Below are positions 8,219 to 17,229 of a stretch of 64,000 bases of DNA, piece after piece. Source of the stretch: Scopulibacillus darangshiensis. GTDB taxonomy: Bacteria; Bacillota; Bacilli; Bacillales; Sporolactobacillaceae. The notes under the pieces were generated by a model. It saw nothing but the letters and a program-made list of their open reading frames with translations, was not told the DNA's origin and made no database searches. The stretch lies in NCBI RefSeq assembly GCF_004341035.1, contig NZ_SLXK01000005.1, positions 69,258 to 133,257 of the forward strand. The letters run 5' to 3'. Position 1 is the stretch's first letter. Each line of letters opens with the position of its first letter. A program made the translations under genes and the position numbers.

Positions 8219-8791
8219 TCATAATTCATTTAAAATATCTTCTGTTTTGCGGACTCTGCCCATTTTAGGAAAAAGATATTTTTCCGTATGGTTATGTTCT
8301 TCCTTCGTTAATCCCGTCATCGCATCAATGACAAAAATTTGCCCGTAATTCCGTTGGAAAGCTTCCCTAGCTGTTGTTTCGACACCGATATTAGTTGCAA
8401 TCCCGCAAAGTATAATGGTATCGATTCCCCGGCGGCGAAGCTGAAGGTCCAAATCCGTTCCGAAAAATGCGCCCCACTGGCGTTTAGTTACAACAAGGTC
8501 ACCATCCTTTGGACCTAACTCGGGGACTATTTTTGCAAAATTTTCCGGCCTTTCGCCGGACGGTATTTTATCATTGTCAGTTTGCGGCTTCAAGGCATCC
8601 TGTCCATCAAGGAAATCGACATGCACAAGTGTGACAAACCCGCCTTTTTCCCGAAAAACATCGGCAAGCCGGACACTTTTTTCAAGCACCTCTTTACAAT
8701 CAAACGGCTCCCCCTTCAAGCCGACAATCCCTTCTTGAAGGTCAATAACGACCAATGCCGTTTTTTTTACATCAATATTTAATGGTTTCAA
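8219..8791 (-). CDS. Isochorismatase-family cysteine hydrolase
   Basis: A 190-residue protein with the catalytic triad layout of this family. Asp17 is in V-V-I-D-L-Q, a lysine in V-T-K-R-Q-W-G-A-F, and the nucleophilic Cys in L-C-G-I-A-T-N-I-G-V followed by T-A-R-E-A-F. Relatives include nicotinamidases, N-carbamoylsarcosine amidases and isochorismatases; the substrate cannot be told. A TTG at 8791 has AGGAGG 9 bases upstream, while the TTG at 8797 is too close to it. It is a single gene. A weak hairpin with a T-run (bottom strand, about 8174-8210) may terminate it. Confidence 0.85.
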   Translation of the reverse strand: MKPLNIDVKKTALVVIDLQEGIVGLKGEPFDCKEVLEKSVRLADVFREKGGFVTLVHVDFLDGQDALKPQTDNDKIPSGERPENFAKIVPELGPKDGDLVVTKRQWGAFFGTDLDLQLRRRGIDTIILCGIATNIGVETTAREAFQRNYGQIFVIDAMTGLTKEEHNHTEKYLFPKMGRVRKTEDILNEL

Positions 8792-8951
8792 TTCCAATGT
8801 CCTCCTTAAATCTAGAAACTCATATCAAGTTTAGCATGACTAAGCCCCGCTGCCCCTTAATTTGCTCATTACATAAGCTATTTACACTAAGGTGACTAAT
8901 GAGTGATAAAAAGGCAAAACCTAAGAAAAACATGATAGGAGGGTTTAATCA

Positions 8952-9218
8952 ATGGCACAAATGTTTGATGATCATACATTAGATTATTTAATGGAATCCT
9001 TATCCAATTGGATTGATGATGATGTCAAAGCCGTGTCCCTTTACCGGCAGCTTGTTGCCGGACATTATCCGGACGAAAAGGCTTTTGTGGAATCATTAAG
9101 CGAGGAGGAACAACTTTATTTAAACGGCATTCTAACAAAAGAAATGGATTATGCGAAAACCGGTCAAGATGATGTTCGCTTAACTCAATTAAATGAGGTT
9201 TATGAAAGATTATTTTAA
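8952..9218 (+). CDS. csgA: CsgA-like sigma-G-dependent sporulation protein
   Basis: An 88-residue acidic protein. It aligns along its length with B. subtilis CsgA (sigma-G-dependent, spore-associated, about 82 residues) as I remember it: L-x-E-S-L-S-N near residue 16, the F-V-E-S-L-S block, L-N-G-I-L-T-K-E, Y-A-x-x-x-Q-D, and the ending L-N-E-V-Y-E-R-L. The molecular function is unknown. AGGAGGG lies 8 bases before the ATG. It is a monocistronic gene with a strong terminator. I could not find a convincing sigma-G promoter by eye. Confidence 0.72.
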   Translation: MAQMFDDHTLDYLMESLSNWIDDDVKAVSLYRQLVAGHYPDEKAFVESLSEEEQLYLNGILTKEMDYAKTGQDDVRLTQLNEVYERLF

Positions 9219-9223
9219 CCCTG

Positions 9224-9264
9224 CGGCAAGATGAGGTTTGTTTCCTCTTCTTGCCGTTTTTTAT
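9224..9264 (+). terminator. Terminator after csgA
   Basis: CGGCAAGA...TCTTGCCG stem extended inward by GAGG/CCTC, followed by T6. Confidence 0.9.
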
Positions 9265-9289
9265 TTTATGATTTTGCCCTACTTTTATG

Positions 9290-9334
9290 TTGACTGGGCG
9301 GTCAGTTCGTCATATAGTTAAACAAGTGAACTAT
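9290..9334 (+). promoter_or_regulatory. Sigma-A promoter overlapped by an inverted repeat (MarR operator candidate)
   Basis: TTGACT (9290-9295), a 17-bp spacer, then TATAGT (9313-9318). The inverted repeat ATAGTT-N9-AACTAT (9314-9334) covers the -10 and start region, as expected for autorepression by the MarR protein encoded directly downstream. Confidence 0.65.
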
Positions 9335-9369
9335 TAAATAATTAAACTAAATATAAGGGGGTGATGGAT

Positions 9370-9840
9370 ATGGATAACAAAATCACGGAAAAGTTGGTTG
9401 AACGCTATGAAAGGGTCCAGTTTGCCGTCCACAAAAAGGCTCAACTCCTAATGCGTGGAGAAATCGGCGAAGAACTGACGACCGAGCAGCACGCCACACT
9501 TAGACACATCAAACATTTTGGCCCAAGCACTAGTACACAGTTAGCTGAAGCCTTTTTGGTGAAAAAAAGTGCGATAACAGCCATTATTAATCGACTCATT
9601 GATAAAAAAATGATCACAAGAAGACGCGACCAAAATGACCGCCGCGTCATCTACTTATCTTTAACAGACTATGGGGAAGAAATTTATAAGCAATGTGAAG
9701 ACAAGATTCATGCCCTAGTCGGCTCATTCATCACACAATTTGAACCTAAAGAAATTGAGCTCTTCCTGAATACATTTGAAAAACTTGAAAAAATACTTGA
9801 TAAGCAAATTTTAGACATGTCGGAGGGTGCAGAGAAATGA
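9370..9840 (+). CDS. MarR-family regulator of the MMPL exporter
   Basis: A 156-residue winged-helix protein. The DNA-binding region S-T-S-T-Q-L-A-E-A-F...I-T-A-I-I-N-R-L and the wing R-R-D-Q-N-D-R-R-V-I-Y-L are typical MarR. The ATG at 9370 lies 6 bases after AAGGGGGTG; the earlier GTG and ATG fall inside that ribosome site. It overlaps the exporter gene by ATGA, so the two are translationally coupled. The arrangement equals ydgG-ydgH of B. subtilis. Its inducer is unknown, and the overlapping inverted repeat at the promoter suggests autoregulation. Confidence 0.88.
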   Translation: MDNKITEKLVERYERVQFAVHKKAQLLMRGEIGEELTTEQHATLRHIKHFGPSTSTQLAEAFLVKKSAITAIINRLIDKKMITRRRDQNDRRVIYLSLTDYGEEIYKQCEDKIHALVGSFITQFEPKEIELFLNTFEKLEKILDKQILDMSEGAEK

Positions 9841-12800
9841 GATTCATACTTAAAGCAAAGTGGCTCGTGGTGTTGATTTGGGTAGTCGCAATCGCTGCAC
9901 TAATTATAACTGCACCAAATATCTCAAAGCTTGTCCGTGAAAAAGGGCAGGCAGACATTCCTGAAGGCTATTCATCATCTACAGCCCAGCATATTTTAAA
10001 AGAGATGCATGAAAAAGAAGGAACAGGTAATACATCATCTGTTGCCCTCGTCTTTTATGATGATAACGGATTATCCAAAAAAGATATTAGCGAAACCAAA
10101 AAGGCAATTAAGGAGTTAAAAGATAAAAAAAGTGAGCTTGGCATTACATCTGTTACCACCCATTTTGACCAGCCGGATTTGAAGAAAGAGCTTGTCTCCA
10201 AAAATGGCAAGACGATTCTTGTTTCATTGAGCATTGATAAGAAAAACCGACAGGCGGCAGATGTTACCGATGCGCTTTATAAAGCGATTGATAATGTCCG
10301 CGTTGATCATTATTACACGAGCAGTTGGATGATTGATGAGGATATGGCCACAAGTGCTCAGGATGGCCTGCATAAAACAGAATGGATTACGGTTGTATTT
10401 ATTTTAATCGTATTATTCTTTGTTTTCCGTTCATTGGTAGCGCCGCTCATCCCATTAATTGCGGTCGGCATTAGTTTTATTATCTCGCAATCAATTGTCG
10501 CTTTCTTTGCTCAGGCTTATGACTTTCCGCTTTCAAACTTTACCCAAATCTTTTTAGTGGCCGTCTTGTTTGGGATTGGCACAGACTATTGTATCCTGCT
10601 GCTCAGCCGATTTAAAGAAGAACTGCCGAAGCATGAGACGGTGAATGAGGCTATTATAGCCACTTATCGCCACGGCGGCCGAACTGTCTTTTTCAGTGGT
10701 CTTGCAGTATTAATCGGCTTTTCCACGATCGGCTTGTCAACGTTCAGCATTTATCAGTCTGCAGCAGGCGTTGCGATCGGTATTGTTATCTTAATTCTTG
10801 CATTGGTGACGGTTGTTCCTTTTCTTATGTCTATTTTGGGAACAAAGCTTTTTTGGCCAGCCAAAGGCTCACTCAAGCATAAGCAGAGCAGGTTTTGGGA
10901 TAAGGTCGGACAATTCGCCCTCACAAGATCGCTGATTGCTCTGTTGATCGTCGCCGTCATCATTGTCCCCTTTCTTTTCAAATATAATGGTGATCTATCA
11001 TTTAATTCCTTGAGTGAAATCGGTGACAGCTATCATTCGGTTAAAGGTTTTAATATCATCGCAAATAATTTCGGACCAGGCAAATCGATGCCGACCAAGA
11101 TTGTTATAAAAAATGATGACAGGATGGATCAGCGTCCGTATCTTCAGACAATTGAGGCGATTACAAGGGAGGTCAAAAAGATAGATGGCGTTGATACCGT
11201 TCGCAGCGTCACCCAGCCAACGGGCAAACCGATTAAAGATTTTCTCGTCCCTTATCAGGCTAAAACACTAGATGAAGGCTTGACAAGTACCACGGATGCT
11301 GTCAACAAAATTGCCAGCAGCCTTGATGATGCAGCCGGCGAGCTTTCCAAATCTGAACCTCAGCTTAATCAGGCAACAGATGGGATCGATGATTTGATTG
11401 ACGGCACATCATCACTCAAAGACGGTATAGTCAAACTCGGCAATGGACTTGATCAATTGCAGGCTGGTCTGGAGAAAAGTAATGAGGGGGCTAAATCTCT
11501 AACAAATGGACTTAAGAGCAGTCAAGCAGCCGCAAATGCCCTATTGAAAGAAAGCCAGAGATTATTAAAGGGTTATCAGGAAATGGGGAAAACGGTGACC
11601 CAACTGAATAACCAAGTGAATGAAAGCTACCAAAATATTAAACCGGAACTAAAAAATATTGATAAAAGTATAGCAACCGTGAACAATCATCTGAAAGATC
11701 TGGGCAAAACATATCCCGATATAAGAGATGATCCCGATTATCAAGCTGTGTCTCAAGCCGCCCGTCAAGCAAATGGCAACATTGAGGCGCTTGATCAGCA
11801 ATTCCGGCAATTGACAACCGGTTTGAACGCCTTCTCTGCACATATGAATGAAGCGAATAGAGGGTTTGCTAAGGTTATTGCTGGCCAGAAGGCGTTAACA
11901 AACGGCCTGCAAAAGCTTGTGGATGGTATGAACAGCCTGCAAAAAGGCATTGAAACAGCAGCCGCCGGCCAAGGACAAATCAACAGTAAATTGCCCGATT
12001 TGGAAAATGGCATTAATGGCATCAATCAGGGCCAAAGGCAATTAAAACAAGGTTTCTCTCCGCTTGGTGACCAGATTGGCCAATTAACACACGGATTAAA
12101 GAAAAGTGTTGACGGTTTAAATAAAGTGTCTGGTGGTCTTGATTCCGCTCATGATTATCTAAATGAGCTATCGAAATCGAATAGCTCCCTTTCAGGCTTT
12201 TATATCCCTGATGAGGCTTTGGAAAACAAACAATTTAAAAACGCACTGGATGCCTATATGTCTGTTGATCGGAAAGTCACAACTATGGATGTCATTTTCA
12301 AAGAAAATCCATATTCAACAGAAGCTTTAAACCAAATTGATGATATCAAAGCTGCTGTCAAACGGATAACAGATGGTACCAAGTTGGAAAATGCCAAAGT
12401 TGGCATCGGCGGTGTCACAAGCACCTACGCTGATTTAAGAAGCATTTCGAAGGATGATTATTCCCGGACCATGATTTTAATGCTGATTGGCATTGGATTG
12501 ATTCTTGTTGCTTTGTTCCGATCGTTTATCATGCCGCTTTATGTGATTGCTTCACTTGTCCTTATGTATTACACGTCGATGGGGATCGCTGAGACGGTTT
12601 TCGAAGATATAATGGGCTTTAGCGGCATTAGCTGGGCAGTCCCGTTCTTTGCCTTTGTCATGTTGATTGCGCTTGGTGTCGATTACAGCATTTTCTTAAT
12701 GGACCGTTTCAATGAATATCGTGACATCCCTGTCAAGGATGCCATGCTTGAGTCGATGCGCAATATGGGCACAGTAATTATTTCCGCGGCAGTCATATTA

Positions 12801-12977
12801 GGCGGGACATTCGCCGCTATGCTGCCTTCAGGCGTCATGTCGCTGATTGAAATTGCGACGATCATTATTATTGGTCTCGTATTATATGCGCTGCTTATGC
12901 TGCCATTGTTCACACCTGTTATGGTCCGCATTTTTGGAAAAGCCAACTGGTGGCCTTTTAAGCGGCACGAACACTAG
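9837..12977 (+). CDS. ydgH: MMPL/RND-type exporter, YdgH-like
   Basis: A 1046-residue membrane protein of two MMPL halves. Each half has a first transmembrane helix, an external domain and a five-helix bundle. The motifs G-T-D-Y-C-I-L-L-L-S-R-F (about 250) and G-V-D-Y-S-I-F-L-M-D-R-F (about 945) are the paired proton-relay signatures. Between the halves, about residues 480-800 form a long heptad-rich coiled coil with repeated L-x-x-G/L-x-x-A spacing, like the YhgE/PIP external domains. It probably exports a lipid or drug. It is coupled to the MarR gene and ends in a bidirectional terminator. Confidence 0.88.
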   Translation: MRFILKAKWLVVLIWVVAIAALIITAPNISKLVREKGQADIPEGYSSSTAQHILKEMHEKEGTGNTSSVALVFYDDNGLSKKDISETKKAIKELKDKKSELGITSVTTHFDQPDLKKELVSKNGKTILVSLSIDKKNRQAADVTDALYKAIDNVRVDHYYTSSWMIDEDMATSAQDGLHKTEWITVVFILIVLFFVFRSLVAPLIPLIAVGISFIISQSIVAFFAQAYDFPLSNFTQIFLVAVLFGIGTDYCILLLSRFKEELPKHETVNEAIIATYRHGGRTVFFSGLAVLIGFSTIGLSTFSIYQSAAGVAIGIVILILALVTVVPFLMSILGTKLFWPAKGSLKHKQSRFWDKVGQFALTRSLIALLIVAVIIVPFLFKYNGDLSFNSLSEIGDSYHSVKGFNIIANNFGPGKSMPTKIVIKNDDRMDQRPYLQTIEAITREVKKIDGVDTVRSVTQPTGKPIKDFLVPYQAKTLDEGLTSTTDAVNKIASSLDDAAGELSKSEPQLNQATDGIDDLIDGTSSLKDGIVKLGNGLDQLQAGLEKSNEGAKSLTNGLKSSQAAANALLKESQRLLKGYQEMGKTVTQLNNQVNESYQNIKPELKNIDKSIATVNNHLKDLGKTYPDIRDDPDYQAVSQAARQANGNIEALDQQFRQLTTGLNAFSAHMNEANRGFAKVIAGQKALTNGLQKLVDGMNSLQKGIETAAAGQGQINSKLPDLENGINGINQGQRQLKQGFSPLGDQIGQLTHGLKKSVDGLNKVSGGLDSAHDYLNELSKSNSSLSGFYIPDEALENKQFKNALDAYMSVDRKVTTMDVIFKENPYSTEALNQIDDIKAAVKRITDGTKLENAKVGIGGVTSTYADLRSISKDDYSRTMILMLIGIGLILVALFRSFIMPLYVIASLVLMYYTSMGIAETVFEDIMGFSGISWAVPFFAFVMLIALGVDYSIFLMDRFNEYRDIPVKDAMLESMRNMGTVIISAAVILGGTFAAMLPSGVMSLIEIATIIIIGLVLYALLMLPLFTPVMVRIFGKANWWPFKRHEH

Positions 12978-12983
12978 AATAGG

Positions 12984-13020
12984 AAAGCCAGACCCCCTCA
13001 GCTTAATCGGGTCTGGCTTT
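12984..13020. terminator. Bidirectional terminator
   Basis: Perfect 12-bp stem AAAGCCAGACCC/GGGTCTGGCTTT between the exporter (+) and the kinase (-). Confidence 0.9.
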
Positions 13021-13022
13021 AA

Positions 13023-14399
13023 TCATATATCTCCTTTTGGCAAGGTAACCGTTACTGTCGTGCCGTCAGCAGGGACACTTTGGATATCCAGTTCGCCGCC
13101 ATGCAAGTGGATAATATCTTTACAAATGGAAAGGCCTAATCCGGATCCCTTGCCAAGAGCCTTTACTTGATAAAATGACCGCGTTAAATATGGCAGATGC
13201 TGTTCTTCGATGCCTTCACCTTTATCCTTTACAATGATTCCGACCTGATTGTCATTTTCCTCGAGCATAATATGAATATCTGTCTCTTTATAAGCAAACT
13301 TTATTGCATTATCTATGATATTGATAAGCACCTGTTTCAAGCGGTTTTCATCACCTTCAATAATGACACCATTTAATCGTTGGGATATCAAATGACACCC
13401 CTTTTTTTCCGCTTTAATTCTTAGTGAATCAATGGATTGGCTGATGACATCATCTAACCTGATCCTTTCTTTGTACAATCGGACTTTGTTTGCCTGAAAT
13501 TTAGAGAAATCCAAAAGGTCCTCTACAATAGCCATTAATCGTTCCGTTTCATTTGTTATCACTGTCAATCCCTGCTTCATTTCCTTCCCGTCTATATGGG
13601 GATCAATCAGCATCGTTTCACCCCAGCCCTTAATCCCTGTTAAAGGCGTCCGCAGCTCATGGGATATGGATGAAATAAATTCATTCTTTAATTGATCTGT
13701 TTTTTGAATCTCATCAGCCATATAATTTAATGTTTTGGATAAGTCACCCAGCTCATGCTTGTACTCCACAGTCACTCTGTTCGTAAAATTCCCCTTCGCC
13801 ATATGAGAGGCAACAGAAATGATATGTTTGATCGGATTAACAATAGATTGTGCCAAGCGCAGGCTGACCAGAAATACAAACACCGCAATACATAAGCCAA
13901 TTAAAATGGCACCTAGGTATATATAAAAGAGAACATGGTCAACAGATTTTAACGATGTCATATAACGCAAAATATATAAGTCCTGATTGATTTTCACTGG
14001 AAAATAAACAGTCATAATCTTTTCGTTCGTGTTAGGCAGTCTTTCAACATGTGAGCTTGTTTTACCCTCTTTTAGCCGCGGATCAAGATTAATAGCCTTA
14101 TCATCCTTAAATCCCGTTGTTGAAGAAATGATTTGACCGGATTTGTTTACTAACTGCAGCTCCGCCCCTTTGTATTTAAAGGTTTCCAGGACATAACTAT
14201 AAGGAGCAACTTCCTCCTGCGATGTCCCATTTGCGCCAAACTTTTCGTATAAATCTTTGGACGTCTCCGCGTGTGAGATCAGGGTTTTTTCAATGCCATC
14301 ATAATAATAGCGATGGATGGCGACTGCAAAAATTGTCTCAACCAGTATTAAAGTTAAGATAATAACTGCCATAAAATAAAGAACGACTCTGCGAATCAT
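13023..14399 (-). CDS. Sensor histidine kinase
   Basis: A 458-residue membrane kinase. Helix 1 is at about residues 5-27, an external sensor at about 28-160, and helix 2 at about 163-187. A HAMP linker with the R-L-A-Q-S-I-V-N-P-I entry follows. The H-box is S-S-I-S-H-E-L-R-T-P-L, with an N-box (I-N-I-I-D-N-A-I-K-F) and G-boxes (D-K-G-E-G-I, G-S-G-L-G-L-S). Its ATG at 14399 overlaps the regulator stop by ATGA. It is the last gene of a lipoprotein-regulator-kinase operon. The signal is unknown. Confidence 0.92.
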   Translation of the reverse strand: MIRRVVLYFMAVIILTLILVETIFAVAIHRYYYDGIEKTLISHAETSKDLYEKFGANGTSQEEVAPYSYVLETFKYKGAELQLVNKSGQIISSTTGFKDDKAINLDPRLKEGKTSSHVERLPNTNEKIMTVYFPVKINQDLYILRYMTSLKSVDHVLFYIYLGAILIGLCIAVFVFLVSLRLAQSIVNPIKHIISVASHMAKGNFTNRVTVEYKHELGDLSKTLNYMADEIQKTDQLKNEFISSISHELRTPLTGIKGWGETMLIDPHIDGKEMKQGLTVITNETERLMAIVEDLLDFSKFQANKVRLYKERIRLDDVISQSIDSLRIKAEKKGCHLISQRLNGVIIEGDENRLKQVLINIIDNAIKFAYKETDIHIMLEENDNQVGIIVKDKGEGIEEQHLPYLTRSFYQVKALGKGSGLGLSICKDIIHLHGGELDIQSVPADGTTVTVTLPKGDI

Positions 14400-15088
14400 T
14401 GCCGTTCTCCATCCCACATATAACCTCTGCCCCAATGTGTTTTAATAAATTCAGGATGAGACGGATCGTCCTCAATTTTTTGGCGAAGCCTGCGGATATT
14501 GACATCAACAATTTTGGTGTCGCCAACGTAGGTTTTACCCCATACATCATCAAGCAGTTCATCTCGTGTCAGTGATTGATTGTTATTTTCCATCAGCCTC
14601 AGCAGAATGTCATATTCCGTCGGCGTTAATTCAATGGTTTCACCATTTTTTAATAGTCTTCCCTCATTTAATAAAAGAATGAACGGTCCCGATGACAAAT
14701 TCTCGTCCTTATTTGTTCCCAGTTTCAGCCTCCGAATAAGGGATTTTACCCGTGCAACCATTTCTACTGGACTGAACGGCTTGGAAATATAATCATCTGC
14801 TCCTAGGGTCAGTCCATTCACCTTATCGGTCTCCTGAACTTTTGCCGTCAGCATGATGATCCCCATTTTGTCATTGACGGCCCTGACTCTTTTGCAGACA
14901 GTAAAACCATCTAGTTCCGGCAGCATCACGTCAAGCAGCATGATATGAACCATGGGCCCGGATTTAAGATAATCGAGCGCTTCTTCACCTGATTCCGCTT
15001 CGACAACATCAAATCCTGAACGTTTTAAATTTAATACTATAAAACTGCGGATCGACATTTCATCTTCAACAACCATGATTCGAACCAT
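14396..15088 (-). CDS. OmpR/PhoB-type response regulator
   Basis: A 230-residue protein. The receiver domain (1-120) has the acidic pair E-D-E, the phospho-acceptor Asp in L-L-D-V-M-L-P-E-L-D-G-F, and K in I-S-K-P-F. The C-terminal winged helix carries L-T-P-T-E-Y-D-I-L and V-D-V-N-I-R-R-L-R-Q-K-I. The ATG at 15088 follows GAGGTGA by about 5 bases; the TTG codon before it is inside the ribosome site region. It partners the kinase downstream (4-bp overlap) and follows the lipoprotein gene by 29 bp. Confidence 0.93.
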   Translation of the reverse strand: MVRIMVVEDEMSIRSFIVLNLKRSGFDVVEAESGEEALDYLKSGPMVHIMLLDVMLPELDGFTVCKRVRAVNDKMGIIMLTAKVQETDKVNGLTLGADDYISKPFSPVEMVARVKSLIRRLKLGTNKDENLSSGPFILLLNEGRLLKNGETIELTPTEYDILLRLMENNNQSLTRDELLDDVWGKTYVGDTKIVDVNIRRLRQKIEDDPSHPEFIKTHWGRGYMWDGERQ

Positions 15089-15117
15089 CAACTCACCTCA
15101 TACAACAACCTTACCAA

Positions 15118-16377
15118 TCAATCGATAACATGAATGGCATTGATATATTTTTTATACTTATCTATGTTGGGAACAGCGTAGACATATTCATCTGATTCCC
15201 CCGCCTTTATCCACTTTTCACTTTCGTGCCACTTATTTTTCTTAAACCAATACACTTTTAGGAGAGTCTCCTGCTTATTTTTTGTTATAAAAGTTATATG
15301 ATGCTTAAGGCTGCCCCTTTTGATCGTGACATTATTTTGCCACTTTTTTGGAAAGACAATTGAAAGGGAAAGTCCGTAATTATCATAGCTTTCTTGAATG
15401 AGATGCAGTCCGGAAGGAGACCACTCTTTATATTCGGTTAAAAAAGGGACAAAGGCATATGCCTCATCTTCCCAGCCTTTCGGTGTCACAGAAAAGCCAA
15501 TATCGATGATACCATCATGATTGGCGTCCTTACTTTCCATTGTGTTCGGATTAAATAGCTTATCATTTTCCTTGTATGACACGAGCTTTCCGCCTTTAAA
15601 ATAAAAGAGATGGGTAAAACTGCTATGCGCCCCAACACCCGCGTCAATCACAAGCCCCTTTTTCTTTTCCGAGATGTTGCCAACTTTGACCGACAAGTAA
15701 CCGTTGACGTTTGGATCAAGCTTAAGCGCAGAAAGCTTTTGCATTTTCCCATTATTATATTGATAAACGGCCGCGCTCGCTTCTTTACGCTTTTTATTAT
15801 AAACAATGGTCACATCGTTCTGCCCGTCCTGATTCAGATCATTCACCACAACGTTCGAATACTTTGTTTTCATGATTTCCTTTAGCTTCTTATCCTTGAA
15901 CTGGTAGACAGCCAATTTGTTATCCGGATAGGTAAAGCCGGTTTCGTCATAAGCATCATGCCTATAACCGACGAGCAGTTCCGGTTTGTGATCATGTGTG
16001 ACATCTTTTAGAATAAAGTCATCTATGTTTTGACTATCTGATTTGTAATCAACTTCCTTTTTCCATTTATGACCCGTTTGTTTTAAAACAGCCACATGAA
16101 CCGGTGAGTACCCGTCAGTATAAAAGAAAATAACTTCTTTATGACCATCATGGTCCAAATCAGAAAGAATGATTTTTTCCTTATGTTTTGAATCCAAAGG
16201 AGCGATCAACTTCGCTTTTTTTGGCATATTTTCTTTAACTGCTGTCTGAATAGCCGCCTTGTTTTCCGTTAAATGAGGCTTTTTGATCAGTGATGCTGGA
16301 GGTTCCGTCACACTGCACCCCGATAGTACACACACTAAAACACCGACTATGCCTACTATGATTGTCTTTTGAAACAT
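15118..16377 (-). CDS. Lipoprotein with FG-GAP/VCBS-like repeats
   Basis: A 419-residue secreted protein with a lipobox (V-L-S-G-C at about residues 17-21), so it is anchored at the outer face of the membrane. At least four Asp-rich loops recur: D-L-D-H-D-G-H-K-E-V, D-V-T-H-D-H-K-P-E-L, D-L-N-Q-D-G-Q-N-D-V and D-A-N-H-D-G-I-I-D-I. They resemble calcium-binding loops of beta-propeller FG-GAP repeats. It is the first gene of the operon with a response regulator and kinase, which suggests a role in sensing, but this is inference. GGGGA lies 9 bases before the ATG. Confidence 0.8.
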   Translation of the reverse strand: MFQKTIIVGIVGVLVCVLSGCSVTEPPASLIKKPHLTENKAAIQTAVKENMPKKAKLIAPLDSKHKEKIILSDLDHDGHKEVIFFYTDGYSPVHVAVLKQTGHKWKKEVDYKSDSQNIDDFILKDVTHDHKPELLVGYRHDAYDETGFTYPDNKLAVYQFKDKKLKEIMKTKYSNVVVNDLNQDGQNDVTIVYNKKRKEASAAVYQYNNGKMQKLSALKLDPNVNGYLSVKVGNISEKKKGLVIDAGVGAHSSFTHLFYFKGGKLVSYKENDKLFNPNTMESKDANHDGIIDIGFSVTPKGWEDEAYAFVPFLTEYKEWSPSGLHLIQESYDNYGLSLSIVFPKKWQNNVTIKRGSLKHHITFITKNKQETLLKVYWFKKNKWHESEKWIKAGESDEYVYAVPNIDKYKKYINAIHVID

Positions 16378-16483
16378 CCTAGCGTCCCCTATCTTTACGG
16401 TTGCGATCCTAATATTTTACATAAAAAAAGAAACTGGCTCTAGTCAGGTAGTATAACATACGACATGATAGGGGATCGATGCT

Positions 16484-16654
16484 TTAATCATTTCCATTAA
16501 CAAAAGTTTTTGAAATGCTGTCTTCGGGTGTAAAAGCGGTAAAGACATGACCCACAACAGTCTCAAATGAATGCACCAAATAAAAACCATAGAAACCCGA
16601 AGCTATTGTTAGGACCACAAGTGCGGATAAACCGATTACCATTCTCTTTTCCAT
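16484..16654 (-). CDS. Small single-pass membrane protein
   Basis: From an ATG at 16654 with GAGGAG about 9 bases upstream, it encodes 56 residues: a short basic start, one hydrophobic helix (about 5-28, containing V-I-G-L-S-A-L-V-V-L) and an external polar tail. I do not recognise a family. It lies alone upstream of the lipoprotein-kinase operon in the same direction and could be its first gene, with a 106-bp gap. Confidence 0.6.
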   Translation of the reverse strand: MEKRMVIGLSALVVLTIASGFYGFYLVHSFETVVGHVFTAFTPEDSISKTFVNGND

Positions 16655-16746
16655 TATTGCAACTCCTCGTCTGTCATCTTTATTAATTTCCTTTAACAAA
16701 AGTATAGAAATAATAGGGGCAGAAAGGGTAACAAAAAGGTTACGGA

Positions 16747-16787
16747 AAAATAGGGGGTCTGACCCCCAGGGGTCAGACCCCTATTTT
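16747..16787. repeat. GGGGTCTGACCCC-type palindrome, copy 1
   Basis: AAATAGGGG-(G)-TCTGACCCC-CA-GGGGTCAGA-CCCCTATTT: an inverted repeat with one bulged G. It is a second instance of the motif found at 17230 and, as a half, at 60634. Confidence 0.85.
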
Positions 16788-16862
16788 AAATGAATATTTT
16801 ATGGAAAATTAGACCAATCTATAAAGAGAACACAAACTTTATTTAAATAAAAGGTGATAAAT

Positions 16863-17228
16863 ATGATGAAGAAGCTTTTTGTTACTTTAGTGATTAGCCT
16901 TGTCATGTGTTCCTATCCATTATTGGGCATGGCAAAAGGCGAACCTGCCATCTCAGCGGAATCATATAAGGATACGATGCTCACTATGCTTACACCTTAT
17001 ATGAATCAAGCGATCGATGAGCATTTGGACCAACCAAAAAAACAATTTGTTTTGTCCGATGCGGAAGTGCTGGACGTCGACAGACTTCCTGAAGACGGCT
17101 TCGGTTTTAATGTGACGGTCCGGGTAACGACTTATGAAAGCCCGCATGACCCGCCATATGGCACTGAAACTATGACATTCTCCATTGATCCAGGTAACAT
17201 CAAATTATTGTCGTTTAAACATGAATAA
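16863..17228 (+). CDS. DUF3888-type secreted protein
   Basis: A 121-residue protein with a signal peptide (basic M-M-K-K, hydrophobic core to about residue 24, likely cleavage after A-K-G). The mature part has an N-terminal helix (D-T-M-L-T-M-L-T-P-Y) and a beta-rich C-terminus ending near F-S-I-D-P-G, resembling DUF3888 proteins of Bacillus. Function is unknown. AAAGGTG lies 6 bases before the ATG. The gene is bracketed by two GGGGTCTGACCCC palindromes, 75 bp upstream and 1 bp downstream. Confidence 0.65.
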   Translation: MMKKLFVTLVISLVMCSYPLLGMAKGEPAISAESYKDTMLTMLTPYMNQAIDEHLDQPKKQFVLSDAEVLDVDRLPEDGFGFNVTVRVTTYESPHDPPYGTETMTFSIDPGNIKLLSFKHE

Positions 17229-17229
17229 T

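Noticed and set aside
8139-8348. A 69-codon top-strand frame over the end of the isochorismatase-family gene
   Set aside because: Shadow of the real gene on the other strand; no ribosome site, low-complexity lysines.
10754-12946. Several bottom-strand frames inside the MMPL exporter
   Set aside because: They overlap a strong, motif-bearing gene entirely and reflect its codon composition.
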